Assembly (NCBI GenBank): GCA_028015205.1 | Contig: CM051511.1 | Span: 4,960,001 to 5,024,000, forward strand | Origin: Mytilisepta virgata | Lineage: Eukaryota; Mollusca; Bivalvia; Mytilida; Mytilidae | Length of the DNA stretch: 64,000 nucleotides | Direction of reading: 5' to 3' | Shown: positions 13,401 through 22,739 of the stretch, piece after piece | Position numbering within the stretch: the first letter of the stretch is position 1 | How the letters are laid out: every line of letters begins with the position of its first letter | Notes under the pieces: generated by a model | The model's input: only the letters and a program-made list of their open reading frames with translations | Told to the model about the DNA's origin: nothing | Database searches by the model: none | Program-made: the position numbers and the translations under genes

Positions 13401-15400
13401 ATTTTGACTCCTATGTTCTATTTTTAGTAAGGGCGGACATGTTTTTCGACCAATCCAAAATCCAAGCATTAACTTTTTGCAGGATACCCTAAGGAACAAT
13501 CTTACCAAGTTTCATTTGATTTTGAATAGTAGTTTCAAAGAAGAAGATTTTTGAAATAATAACATAAAAAAAAGCCAAAAATGTCAAAAAGGGCAATAAC
13601 TCTAACATCAGTTGACAGATTTTCACGAAAATCAGCACACAGGTAGCTCTCATCATGCTGAACACTTTCAACCTGCCAGAATTTGCCGTAACCTGATGAT
13701 TTTTGAGATATTTGTGAAAAACTGTTGTTTGACCCCTATGTTCTATTTTTAGTAACAGTGGCCATGTTTTTCGACGGATCAAAAATCGAAGCATAAACTT
13801 TGTGCAGGATACCCTAAGGAACAATCATGCTAAGTTTTGTCCAAATCCATTCAGTAGTTTCAGAGGAGAAGATTTTTGAAATAATAACATAAAAACAAAT
13901 TTACACGCAATCAAAAGCTTTTTTTCATTTTCTACAGTTTGCCATCTATAAGGCATCAACAGTTATTTTGACATTTAAGGGACAAAACTTTAACTCCTAA
14001 AGGGCTCATTTAAACATTTTGCAAACTAAGGGAAATGCTGTGAAAATGGTCAATTTTGATGTTCTAAGGGGAATAACTCCTAAAAGGAATGATCATACAA
14101 CTTAATAAGTACAAATTTCAAAAAAAAATCAAGAAAAAGGGCAATAACTCCTACATGGGTGGTTACATCTTCTTCAAAATTTCAAAGCAGGTAGATCTTG
14201 AGGTGTTGAACACTTTAGCTTCCCATCAGAATTTTGATATCTGTCACCATTTTTGAGTTATTTGCAAAAAACTGCAATTTACCCCTATGTTCTATTTTTA
14301 GCCATGGCAGCCATGTTTTTTTACAAATCAAAAATCCAAACGATAGTTTAGTAGCACTCATGCCAAGGAACAACTACACTAAGTTTGGTTGCAATTAAAC
14401 TTATGGTGTAAGAGGAGTTAACGATTTTATTACAATGAATAAAGACTGCAAAAATGGTAAATTTTGACGATCTAAGGGGAATAACTCCTAAAAGGAACGA
14501 ACCTACAACTTCGATCCTGTTACAAATTTTGTAGATCTTTGTGTGCCTAACAATATGAAATTTAAATTTTTCAAATTTCCTTTATAGTATCCAAGATATT
14601 GAGCTTAATAAGTGCAAAATTTGGAAAAAATGCAGAAAAAGGGCAATAACTCCTACATGGGTCGTTGGATCTTCTTCAAAATTTCAGGGCAGGTAGATCT
14701 TGAGGTGCTGAACACTTTTACCCTATGCCAGAATTTTGATATCTGTTATGGTTTTTGAGTTATTTGCAAAAAACTGCAATTTACCCCTATGTTCTATTTT
14801 TAGCCATGGTGGCCATGTTTTTTTACGAATCAAAAATCCAAACGATAGTTTTGTAGCACATATACCAATAAACAACTGTACGAAGTTTGGTTGCAATTGG
14901 TCTTATGGTGTCAGAGGAGTTAACGTTTGAAAAAGTTTACGGACGGACGACGGACGGACGGACGGACGGACGACGGATGCCAAGTGATGGCAATAGCTCA
15001 CATGACCCTTCGGGTCTGGTGAGCTAAAAAGGCTTTACAAAAGTTTACAATTTTTTTGTCTGAACTGAGGTTCTGTTGAGGTTGAGAAAAAAGAAATATT
15101 TGAGGTAAAGAGTGCAAGATAGCCAAGTCTTCCCAAAATTAAGACTTTCCTTTTTGGATACTGTACATGTATAAATTGTTTCCTTATTGTCTTTTTTCAG
15201 TAAGACTTATAGGTTTGGAAGATATAGAAATTCAAAGTAAACATCAGGATTTTTATACACAAGGCATCAGAGAAGTAACTTATCAATGTCTGAAATATTG
15301 GAAACGGAAGGATCCTGATGAAGCGACCCTCGGAGCTCTCGCCACAGCACTTAGTCGAATGTTTAGTGAGGAGGAGGTTTGCGACAAATTCACTCCATGA
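4360..15400 (+). CDS. RHIM-death-domain adaptor (IMD / RIPK1-like), 5 coding exons
   Basis: Five exons (4360-4422, 6722-6830, 8672-8899, 11491-11568, 15201-15400) join in phase into 225 codons plus TGA. Seen: a lysine-rich N-terminus; a RHIM at about residues 84-104 with core I93-Q94-I95-G96 followed by three Asn and Thr-Met; a basic/proline linker; and a death domain at about 140-223 with conserved Trp156 and Trp193 and the helix pattern ATLGALATAL near residues 201-210. There is no kinase domain. RHIM followed by death domain is the layout of Drosophila IMD (273 aa) and of the C-terminus of RIPK1. Known for these families: the RHIM forms amyloid-like homotypic assemblies and the death domain recruits FADD-type adaptors, leading to caspase-8/DREDD and NF-kB signalling in the cytosol. 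Inference: this is a bivalve IMD-like adaptor. The start is the first ATG in frame with exon 2; an ATG 8 bases upstream is in another frame. A non-coding upstream exon is possible. Confidence 0.87.
4700..5945 (-). repeat. Modular interspersed repeat in intron 1, about six 155-170-bp units
   Basis: Units carrying ggtcttcttgtcagaaact, accaagccaattgaaatg, ggatgaacctctacaaaag and attcaagatggccacca recur at about 4850, 5020, 5185, 5340, 5510 and 5660. The right end has ccaggtgagcgattcagg followed by gagcctct. That is the same terminal hairpin end as the full elements at 12661 and 47641, here in the orientation of the 47641 copy, so this is a truncated relative. Confidence 0.7.
6722..6830 (+). CDS. 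RHIM-DD adaptor, coding exon 2
   Basis: This exon encodes residues 22-57 and the first base of codon 58, after a TTTTTAG acceptor and before a GTATGA donor. It contains YETD (residues 47-50) followed by SLPY (51-54), which resembles a caspase-8 recognition tetrapeptide followed by an IAP-binding-type tetrapeptide with Ser in place of Ala. Confidence 0.85.
6880..8070. repeat. Cluster of degenerate GTGAAATA / CCGGAAA motifs in intron 2
   Basis: Over 1.2 kb of intron 2 the words tgtgaaat (or atttcaca) and ccggaaa (or ggaaaata) recur near 6890, 7085, 7120, 7240, 7625, 7740, 7920 and 8010-8060 in both orientations. The clearest case is a perfect 16-bp inverted repeat, GGAAAATATTTCACAG at 7623-7638 and its complement at 7654-7669. 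Function is unknown; a decayed palindromic repeat is likely. Confidence 0.5.
8086..8288 (+). repeat. Perfect 102-bp tandem duplication in intron 2
   Basis: The segment beginning gttacacttacacatatagt at 8086 is repeated without a visible mismatch from 8188, with a period of 102 bp. Identity implies a recent duplication or an assembly duplication. Confidence 0.85.
8672..8899 (+). CDS. RHIM-DD adaptor, coding exon 3 (RHIM)
   Basis: This exon encodes residues 58-133 plus one base, between a CTGTTTCAG acceptor and a GTTAGT donor. It carries the complete RHIM (VINIQSAQNIQIGNNNTMII, residues 84-103). It continues into the basic stretch KRRQK and a Ser-Pro-Pro-Pro linker. Confidence 0.9.
8900..11490 (+). 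other. Intron 3 of the RHIM-DD gene
   Basis: Sequence from the GTTAGT donor to the CACAG acceptor. Short overlapping frames on both strands at 9587-9877 are mirror frames of AT-rich DNA. No mobile element with clear ends was recognised. Confidence 0.5.
11491..11568 (+). CDS. RHIM-DD adaptor, coding exon 4 (start of death domain)
   Basis: This exon is 78 nt, between a TAAACACAG acceptor and a consensus GTAAGT donor. It encodes the first helix of the death domain, including ELLMVASKFMGQSWRR with Trp156. An open frame that starts at 11307 runs through the exon but upstream of 11491 it is intron. Confidence 0.85.
11811..12264. repeat. 15-bp minisatellite, about 30 units, in intron 4
   Basis: Tandem units of TACTCAGGTCAACCA with C/T, A/G and G/A variants. 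Read on the plus strand the units are Tyr-Ser-Gly-Gln-Pro, with the Gln codon often changed to a TAA stop. Read on the minus strand the array is fully open and gives a 158-codon Met-Val-Asp-Leu-Ser repeat. Since the period is a multiple of three, open frames are expected and no coding function is claimed. Confidence 0.9.
12661..15030 (-). mobile_element. Modular non-autonomous element with terminal hairpins, copy 1 (2.37 kb, in intron 4)
   Basis: The left end CAAGAGGCTCTCAAGAGCCT folds as AGGCTC-TCAA-GAGCCT and is followed by gaatcgctcacctgg. The right end carries a (GACGGACG)n microsatellite, the phrase gccaagtgatggcaatagct and a second hairpin, AGCTCACATGACCCTTCGGG to GGTGAGCT. The interior holds at least five related modules (cues: ggataccctaaggaacaat, aagtttggttgcaatt, tcagaggag at about 13020, 13480, 13805, 14355 and 14860) and repeated gggcaataactcctacatgg. 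No transposase is encoded. The copy at 47641 is in the opposite orientation. Confidence 0.8.
14936..14984. repeat. GACGGACG microsatellite inside modular element
   Basis: Run of cggacggacgacggacgga repeats next to the terminal hairpin. The equivalent position in the second copy (47691-47748) is a CGTCGTC run on the opposite strand. Confidence 0.8.
15201..15400 (+). CDS. RHIM-DD adaptor, terminal coding exon 5 (death domain)
   Basis: After a CTTTTTTCAG acceptor, this exon encodes residues 160-225 and a TGA stop. The sequence LRLIGLEDIEIQS, then YQCLKYWKRKD and EATLGALATALSRM, matches helices 2-6 of death domains, including the Trp of the typical L-x-x-W motif. The intron phase matches exon 4 (ACA T / TA AGA). 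Confidence 0.9.
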
Positions 15401-15780
15401 TCTGATCATGTGATAGATACATAAACTGTGATTTTTACAATGTTCATTCTTCTAAGATATTTTTTACTCCATTTAATTGTTATGATAAAATCTTTTGTTA
15501 GGGAGATGTTCTGTTTTCAAGGGGTGCAGTGCATAATAATGAGATAAATTTCTTTGTAAAAGTAGTACAAATACATTTGTCTATCAAACCTGTTTCATGT
15601 GACCTTCCTATTGAACATTAAAATGAAGTCACATAAGACAAGTGGTCACTTAATACAGGTTCAGTTGATATGAAATGCATTTTTAAAAAGAAAGAAAAAT
15701 TAAGGTCACATATTGCTTAATACAGTTAATGACTATGGCAGATTTGTATGTTTGATTTCAATAAACCCTTACATACAAAA
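15401..15780 (+). other. Probable 3' UTR of the RHIM-DD gene
   Basis: AT-rich non-coding sequence follows the stop codon. The first AATAAA hexamer is at 15760-15765 and would place a cleavage site near 15780. Later AATAAA sites exist beyond the SINE, so a longer UTR cannot be excluded. Confidence 0.4.
15760..15765 (+). terminator. Candidate polyadenylation signal AATAAA
   Basis: This is the first canonical hexamer downstream of the stop codon of the RHIM-DD gene, 360 bases after it. No transcript evidence is available. Confidence 0.35.
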
Positions 15781-16015
15781 GGGAACTTTATCTAAATTAT
15801 TTGTAGAAATCTGTATTTTTAGTCTTTATTTGCTTCTATCAAACATTTCATTTTTAAAATTGTAAGGTGATGGGCTGCATTTGCTTTTCCATGCTGTGAT
15901 TCCAACAATAATGATGTCAAATTCCAAATTAAAATATTACAAGTTTAAAATGAAACATTGAAATTAAAAAAAAAAATCATATATTCAATAGATCTAGTAC
16001 ATTTGAATTAACATT

Positions 16016-16290
16016 ACATTCTTATATAGGGGTCTCGGTGGCCGGGTGGTCTAGGTAGTTCGTCATTACTACTAATGATCACTAACCTGTCAACGCTGAG
16101 GTTGCGAGTTTGAATCTCACATGTGGTGGGGTGTGTATCTTAATTGACAAGGATTGCCAATTTTCCTACCGAAGGTCAGTGGTTCTCTCGGGGTACTCCG
16201 GCTTCCTCCACCAAAAAAAATAGGCTGCCGCTAAGTAGCCAAATGTGCAGAAAATGGCATAAAACCCCAACTAAACAAACATTCTTATAT
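16016..16290 (+). mobile_element. tRNA-derived SINE, copy 1, with perfect 12-bp target duplication
   Basis: The 5' head ggggtctcggtggccgggtgg followed by ggttgcgagtttgaatctca resembles Pol III A and B boxes of a tRNA. The body contains ttgacaaggattgccaattt, accgaaggtcagtggttctc and the 3' end catAAAACCCCAACTAAACAAAC. ACATTCTTATAT occurs at 16016-16027 and again at 16279-16290. The element itself is 16028-16278, about 250 bp. It lies about 0.6 kb downstream of the RHIM-DD gene. Confidence 0.9.
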
Positions 16291-17735
16291 TTTTTTTAAA
16301 CACATTGCATTCTTTTAGGAAAGTTGTCAATCATCAGAATAAATATTACTTCCCGTAGAATATGTGTTGTACATAAAATATTGGGTCTGCTTTTATGACA
16401 GAACTAATGCATATTGTCCAATTGAAATTAATTCATTTTAAAATGTTTATACATTATATTTGTTAAAATTTCACGTCTCAGTTTTGCTCAGTAAAAGATA
16501 CTAACAAATATAATTCCTGTTACTGTTAAGAAAGATTTATGGTAATAAATTATGTCTGAAGGTATATAGACCATAGTGGATAATGATGATATTGTATTTC
16601 ATTTTGGTGAAAAATAAATTCAACCAAAAATTTAAAGCAAAAATTGCATACATATACCTTTTCCAGTCCTACTTTGTAGGTTCTGAATTTGGTTTCCATG
16701 GAAATAAGTTTGTCAGATAGTGTTTTTGCAGTTTTCAGTAAAACTGTGGAGGTTATTGCATTTACTTTACATAGATTTGGAATAACGGTGTGTTCTGTTA
16801 TGGTCCAAATGCATTAATTTAATATCTGTTGCAGTAGCAATATGAGGAAAGTTTTTGTGAGCACAATTTAGCAGGGATGACCTTCAGCATAAAATACTTG
16901 CATGCCAGATAAAATTAGTTCAGAGATCTCTGGCAGCAAATGCTTTACCTTTGTTTTGTATCGTTGTCATGTAACAGAAAAGCTCATTTTTAATTGACCG
17001 ACATTAAAACAAACAAAATAAAAAATTGGTCAACATCTAATTTTTTTCTAAATGTATCTTTGTCACGTAAAAAAATTTCAATTTACAGACATTAATAATA
17101 ATAATAAAAAAATAAAATAAAAGACCAACCCACCTGTCTAATTTTTTCTATGAAAATCATGGTTTTGTGTGTGGCTTAAGCTTTAAGGTCATTTTTAAAC
17201 AAAACATTGAATTCAATATGTTCAATGATCCATGCTTTAAAAAATATTTTGATTTATGTATGCCTTTATTTTCAGATTATGTGTATTGAATTTGTATCAT
17301 TAGTTTAATTGAATAAATACATTTGTAGGACAGAGAGTCTAGATTATCATCTGTCCATATCAGTTCTGGAAATCTCAGAATTCGTTAACGTTGTGTTGTA
17401 TTCTCTGAAAGTTAACGAATTCATTAAGTGTACAATATTTATCTTTGAAGAAAGGAAAATTGTGCTAATGGTAAAAATCAATTAAGTTTTGTAATTTTTA
17501 GTTGCTTTTGGTGAGACATTTTTGTGTGTCCACTCTTGTTTTGGGTTTTTTTCAAAGACAAAAATGTAGGCAGTTATTACAAAGATGACATATCATGTAT
17601 TGAAGTCTATAAATATATTCATGATTGAGAGATCAAAATATTTAACATATGTTTAATGTAAATATTATGGGTAATTTTAAGAAATGTACATGCATATATT
17701 TATTATTACTTTCAGATTTACAAAGCTTCAATTTA
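16291..17735. other. Intergenic AT-rich sequence
   Basis: No gene recognised. A perfect 12-bp inverted repeat GAATTCGTTAAC lies at 17378-17389 and 17411-17422 with a 21-base loop. An ATA/ATAA-rich patch lies near 17095-17120. Confidence 0.4.
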
Positions 17736-17903
17736 GGGGATAACTGTATTGTATTTTATCAGTTGCCGACGTAAACCGCTGGTTTTACCGTCGCAAATTG
17801 AGTTTACCTGGCGACGCGTAGTGGAGCCAGGTAAACAGATATTTGCGATGGTAAAACCACTGGTTTACGTCAGCAACTGATAAAATACAATACAGTTATC
17901 CCC
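17736..17903. mobile_element. 168-bp hairpin element
   Basis: GGGGATAACTGTATTGTATT at 17736 is exactly complementary to the end at 17903. The stem continues through ttttatcagttgc, gacgtaaacc and ggttttacc(g/a)tcgcaaat with few mismatches around a short loop near 17800-17840. Confidence 0.8.
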
Positions 17904-18073
17904 ATTCTAATGCAACCTCTGTTAAACGTTAAAAAATAGAATAAAAAGTAAACAGGAAACGTCAAATGCGTTTGCGCAACGTTGTCGTCAATGGTTCCGA
18001 TGGTAAACCGTGGATTTTACGCTTGACGTTATCCAATCAAAAAGGACGTTATATGTTATGTTGCATTAGAATG
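17903..18073. mobile_element. 171-bp element with 14-bp perfect TIRs, abutting the hairpin
   Basis: CATTCTAATGCAAC at 17903-17916 is exactly complementary to GTTGCATTAGAATG at 18060-18073. The interior contains gtaaaccgtggattttacgc, which echoes the stem sequence of the neighbouring hairpin. The two may therefore be parts of one larger element. Confidence 0.6.
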
Positions 18074-18090
18074 TGACTTATTTTTATCCA

Positions 18091-18490
18091 TTTAAGGATG
18101 ATTGCTGGTCTAATAGGAAATAAATAGGATTTGAAATAGGTGTTTTAGTTTGAGAGAACATATGAATAGTAAACAAATGAGCAAGAAAAAAATATAGGTT
18201 CATGTGCTCATTTTAGAGCTATAAGGCCTTGAAAATTTGCAGGAAATGGGTTTTCTCTGGATTTTTCATTGTCTTTGCATTGACAACTTCAGTCTCTCAA
18301 AAATGTATGAAAAAATAAAAAGGATTTCATAAAATTTTGTCAAATACCATTTTAAGGTATATATGATTGAATTATAAAAGAAAAAGTGGGGGTTCATGGA
18401 CAAAAAATTTCATGTTTAAGAAATGGATAAAACCCGATGATTCCAAAAATCGACAAAAAGACCAAAACATGTTCAGCGAGCATCCTTAAA
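18091..18490. mobile_element. 400-bp TIR element
   Basis: Left end TTTAAGGATGATTGCTGGTC pairs with right end gttcagcgagcatccttaaa with about three mismatches. There is no coding capacity, so this is a MITE-like candidate. Confidence 0.6.
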
Positions 18491-20225
18491 TCGGAATTTT
18501 TAATTCTATTCTTGGCTCATCAAAACTCATAGATTAACAAGTTAGTTGATAAACTGTAAGATCATGAATTAATTCTGCCATTGCCAAAGCACCAGTGTGA
18601 GCTATTGCCATCACTTGTGCCTGTCTGTTGTCAGTCCCTAAACTTTTCGAATTCTGATCTTCTATAGAACTGCTGAACATAATTTAACCAAACTTGATAT
18701 TAATAGGTTTTAATTCTATAAAGTTTATATTAGCCTTTGCCACTGCATTATTAATGTGGACACATTGGCTTCCTAAGAAAAGGAATTAGTCAATCCCTAA
18801 ATTAATATGTTCAACTGAGCAATTATACCACACTTTTGTATTAGTATGATTTAACTCTGGTGTTGAAATATTGGGGTATATTAGATTTGTAAAAATTAAA
18901 TATCGGGTAACATCCTTCATGTACAGTTTGTCTAGAACTGACTTCCTTTTTGATATTTTAGCAATTTGTTACTCTTCAAGATTTGTTTGTAATTGTCCTG
19001 TTGAGTGAAATTGAATAGAGTTTCTCATTTTTTTAATAGATTTTGATCATATAGAAATAGCTTGGAGATGATGTAGATTGCTTTGTAGGAGGGTAATGTT
19101 CTTTATTTCCTTAAGAAAGTAAATCCTATCAAAGAAGGGAAACATGCATAAAATTAAAACTTGCATTCAAATGCAAATTCTTCAAAACATCAACACATAC
19201 AGTCAAACCTGCTTTAGCCTTAAATACCTTTACTGTTATTGCACAGTATTGAGAAAAACATAGGCACAGTTATTTTTTCGCTTAAATCTTATATATCATA
19301 TATAAAAGTAGGGTCTTCAAAACTGTTGAAGGTAAAATAAATTTACATTTTATAACGTATTTTGGGGATATCTTTCACAATGCAATTTTTTTTTAAAGTC
19401 TACGTAAGGGTTATGTAGGTACCTTCTACCATAATAATGAAATCTTCTTATCAAATCCAGTGATCTAGAGTTACAAAATCAAGTTTAGCTTTATATCTGA
19501 AGACGGAGAAACATGCAGGCTTTAAATTGAAACGTTTTATCCAAAATCGAAGATTTTAAATTCCCATGGCGAAATTTCCCTCTCTTTGTAGTAACAACAG
19601 CGTTCCCGGTTAAATTGTGCCTGCATCAACTCATTACCTTCATCCCTGTGGTACATGCAAAGGTACTCTCTTAATGCCACACACTTTTCGGTAAAGGTTG
19701 AGGTTAGAATTTGGTATTGCCTTCTAAGAATTACAAGGTTTGATTCGGCGTTACAGTTTCTCTATTGAGCGTAAGTAACAATGATTTTGCAACCCAGAAA
19801 AAAAGCGGAAATGCTGCACCAGAAGACATTTTGATATGTAATAATAGGATTCCGTAACGGACAAATCTGGATTGCAGAAAATCTGTTTTAAAACGGAATT
19901 TTTTTTTAAATTATGTCTCTTCATGCATTTTACGTTAAGGTATATTTATGAATGTCAAAACTCAATGGATTGCAAAATTATCCTTAAACTGTTTTGATGT
20001 TAGTGAATCAATCATCTTTTGAAATAAGTGATCCAAGGAAATCTTTTGTGACAAGAGTTTCGTCACAGTATTATGCAATAGTTTAATCTGACAGAAAACC
20101 TATTTGTTCATGAAATTGGATTTTATGAAATCATGCCGTTGACATGGAAACAAATTTCAATATTAGAGAAAGCAAAATTTCTATTCAATACTCTTCTTTC
20201 ACATCAAAGCTAAAGTAAAAGAAAG
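18491..20225. other. Intergenic sequence, no gene recognised
   Basis: AT-rich. The fragment gtgagctattgccatcact near 18600 is a short piece of the modular-element terminus, also seen complete at 47641, so a decayed copy lies here. Nothing else is supported. Confidence 0.4.
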
Positions 20226-20229
20226 ATAA

Positions 20230-20560
20230 ACATTTTGATGTACAAGATGTGCACAATTCATCAATTCGCGACACATTTAGTAACTAAATGACCCAAAAGG
20301 TAAAGATAAAACCATTCAATGACAGATATATGCGAGTGCACGAGAGATATACTATTTAGTTTTCACAAAAATTAACAGTTTTGTAACAGATTTTTAAAGT
20401 ATCCATTTTTGACTAGTATCGAAATGCTAGCAACTAAGATGGTGATACCTTTTGAGACTTAATTGGAGTCCACCAACACAAGTATCGGTGGTATTAATAA
20501 ATTTCGTGACCAAATTTGATGCACAAGATGTGCGTATTTTGTCCATTTTCGACTCGTACG
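20230..20560 (+). repeat. Interspersed repeat with TGCACAAGATGTGCA core, copy 1
   Basis: The copy is bounded by ttgatgtacaagatgtgcac and ttgatgcacaagatgtgcg. It shares agttttcacaaa, agtatcgaaatgctag, ctaagatggtgatacc, ggagtccaccaac and atcggtggtattaata, in order, with 23270-23620. The core tgcaca-aga-tgtgca is an inverted repeat. Confidence 0.65.
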
Positions 20561-21032
20561 TATTGCTCAAGTCAAAAAGTTGTTGTTTTTCAATTATTCA
20601 GAATGTTTTTTTCCAATTCTGATATTTTAATTCTCTGACTTTTCTCTCTTTTCTAAATTAGCGGTGTCTACTATGAAAATATTGGTTTGTTATGCCTATT
20701 TCGTTTAATTTATAAAATGGGTTTTTGTCTTTTTTATTACATATATTGACATATGTTTGTGTGATATATCGGTATAGTAGATAATCCTAGACAGTTACTT
20801 GGTACAGAATTGATTATATGTCATTTAATAAACAGACGTATTTCTTCCAAACGTTTAATATAAAAAGTTCTTAATAACATTTTTATTCTGTAAAATTGTA
20901 ACAGGCAATACTTAAACATATTACAAAACTAAAATAAAAGTGATACTACATATGTTTTTTTTATCTGGAAAGTGTACAATGAAATTTTATAAATTATATT
21001 AAATTCACCCAGAAATTGATATTGAAATTAAT

Positions 21033-21384
21033 ATCGGGCAAAGCCCGACTAAGTGTAGAATATGGGTCTCAAATCCAGATATCAAGTAGACTGTAGTTTC
21101 AAACCGGAAGTAGCATTTGTAAATCTATCCCAGAAACCCTCAAAAATACAGTGCGACTTCCGGTTAAAATATTTTCGCACTCGCACAAACTTAAAAAGAA
21201 ATTATGTTTTGGCTATCGATATAATTTTGCACCGACTTTTTTTCGAGTTTTTGTGCGCATTGGGAACTTTATTCGAAAATTTCTTCAATGACCTACAAAT
21301 ATGACACCATAACAACGGCTTCCAATATGGCCGTGTTTACATGACGACGGACTAAAAAATATTGCTATATGGGCTTCGCCCGAT
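21033..21384. mobile_element. 352-bp TIR element (ATCGGGCAAAGCCC ends)
   Basis: ATCGGGCAAAGCCC at the left end and GGGCTTCGCCCGAT at the right end are inverted with one mismatch. Each end is itself partly palindromic. The 80-codon frame at 21062-21304 lies wholly inside the element and shows no protein motif. Confidence 0.6.
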
Positions 21385-21879
21385 TTTAGGCTAAAGCCTA
21401 CTCCATATTAAAATATATTTGTATAGTAAGAGGTATTTCATACCGCAATGTCTTCGTCTTCATTGTTTTCGAATTCCATTTCTTTTCAGCTTGTTCTTTG
21501 TTTATTTTTATGTTACGGTTGTCTTCTTGTTTTGGTGGCCTTTTGTCATAATTTTTTGTGTGTTTACCAAGATTTCATCATGTCAAGACTGGATTAGTTA
21601 ATAATCCGTTGTTATTGGAGAGTAACTGTACAGCTAAGACAACCTCAAGTGTTGACATCTAGGTTTTAATGAAGGTTTTAAGAGAAAAAGTTGTTTATAT
21701 CAGCACAGAGCCAATATTGCAATATCCGTAGCAGGAGTATTTCGGTTCCGTAATATTACTCCACTTGGAAAAGATCCTGCCTTCAGCCGTGTTCACATAT
21801 GACACGATCTTATAATTTTTTGGTATGCCTGCTGTTAAATATACATTATAATCTTTCAATTTTCTTGGCTGTTTTATAG

Positions 21880-22100
21880 GAGCATATGCATTTTCTACAT
21901 ATGGGTCGTTTAGAAAAGACTTAGTTTAATTGGGGCAGCCATATTGTGTTGCATACTATGGCTAAAAAAGTTTCGTTCGCCGGAAACGGAAGTAAGGGAA
22001 ATAACGTGCTTCAAATTATAATTTTAGAGTCAGAATCGTGATACCGGAAATGAGTTTCTGGAAAGGGCTATTGCTGCTCTTGCATCACTGGCCAAGCCAA
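21880..22100 (+). repeat. Interspersed repeat, inverted copy at 61490-61760
   Basis: ggagcatatg, tttagaaaagac, gttcgccggaaacggaagta and ccggaaatgagtttctggaa occur here. They occur in reverse complement and reverse order at 61490-61760. Confidence 0.75.
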
Positions 22101-22186
22101 CAGCATATTAATAGTTATTAACATATGTTTTTCTAGTAATAATTAATAACTTTGAGAAAAATATGCTTGTGAATGTAAATTTCATT

Positions 22187-22563
22187 AAACCAAGAGAAAA
22201 TGGATTATGCACTTCTGGCAATAAAATCGATAATGAATTTCATTTTTTTATTGAATGTAAATAAAACTTATTATTAAGAGACCAACTGTATTCTACGATA
22301 TCTAATACTGTTCCATCATTTTATAGAGATTTACCTGAAAGGTTACTTTATAACAAATGTATAAAGCAATCTATATAATTGCAAAAATGAGGTCAGTGTC
22401 GGTCAAAGTTCTCCAGTTCATCTAGACGTATTATGTTATTGTATTTTATATAATATTATGTTCTTATGTGTTTGGTTTTGTGTTTGCTTGACCCAACTTT
22501 GGGTGAAAAAAATAACAACATTACTTTGCAAATAAAATTATTATTATTATTATTATATATTAT
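22187..22563 (+). pseudogene. 5'-truncated non-LTR retrotransposon (LINE) 3' end
   Basis: The start translates as ENGLCTSGNKIDNEFHFFIE, the cysteine/histidine-bearing C-terminal segment found after the reverse transcriptase in many LINE ORF2 proteins. Stops interrupt the frame. A 3' UTR and a (TTA)n tail follow at about 22537-22560. TAAATTTCATT occurs on both sides (22176-22186 and 22564-22574), an 11-bp target duplication. The insertion splits an older repeat. Confidence 0.75.
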
Positions 22564-22739
22564 TAAATTTCATTGGACTACTTTGCCAACTGAATGGACG
22601 AGGGATAACGTCATAGTGAAAATTTTATTGTGCTGTAATGGCAGGTAGTTCTAGTTTTGCTTACTGTGACGCTGAAGGTATTGTACGTTACAATTAACGT
22701 ATTGGAGTCCGCTGTGAATGAAAAGCGCTGAATTCCAGG

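Larger units (their letters stand above)
21730..22735 (+). repeat. Interspersed repeat, copy B, interrupted by two insertions
   Basis: Homologous in order to 3605-4000 (gggaaaagaccctg-like, ctgtgttcacac-like, aataactttgag, atggacgagggataac, gaaaagcgctgaa). The copy is split by a repeat at about 21880-22100 and by a LINE fragment at 22187-22563. Confidence 0.65.

Noticed and set aside
13308..13824. Conserved peptide (LLLKIEHRG-type frames at 13308-13508, 13489-13824 and 48133-48324) as a real protein family
   Set aside because: The frames lie in homologous DNA modules of the same repeat family, so similarity follows from DNA homology. They have no shared start or end and no domain. A synonymous/non-synonymous comparison would settle it.
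16028..16120. Functional tRNA gene
   Set aside because: The tRNA-like head is part of a SINE with target duplications and a SINE body; box spacing and the acceptor stem do not make a complete tRNA, and related copies occur at 40331 and 53084.
21062..21304. 80-codon plus-strand frame as a gene
   Set aside because: It is contained entirely within the 21033-21384 TIR element and has no recognisable domain.
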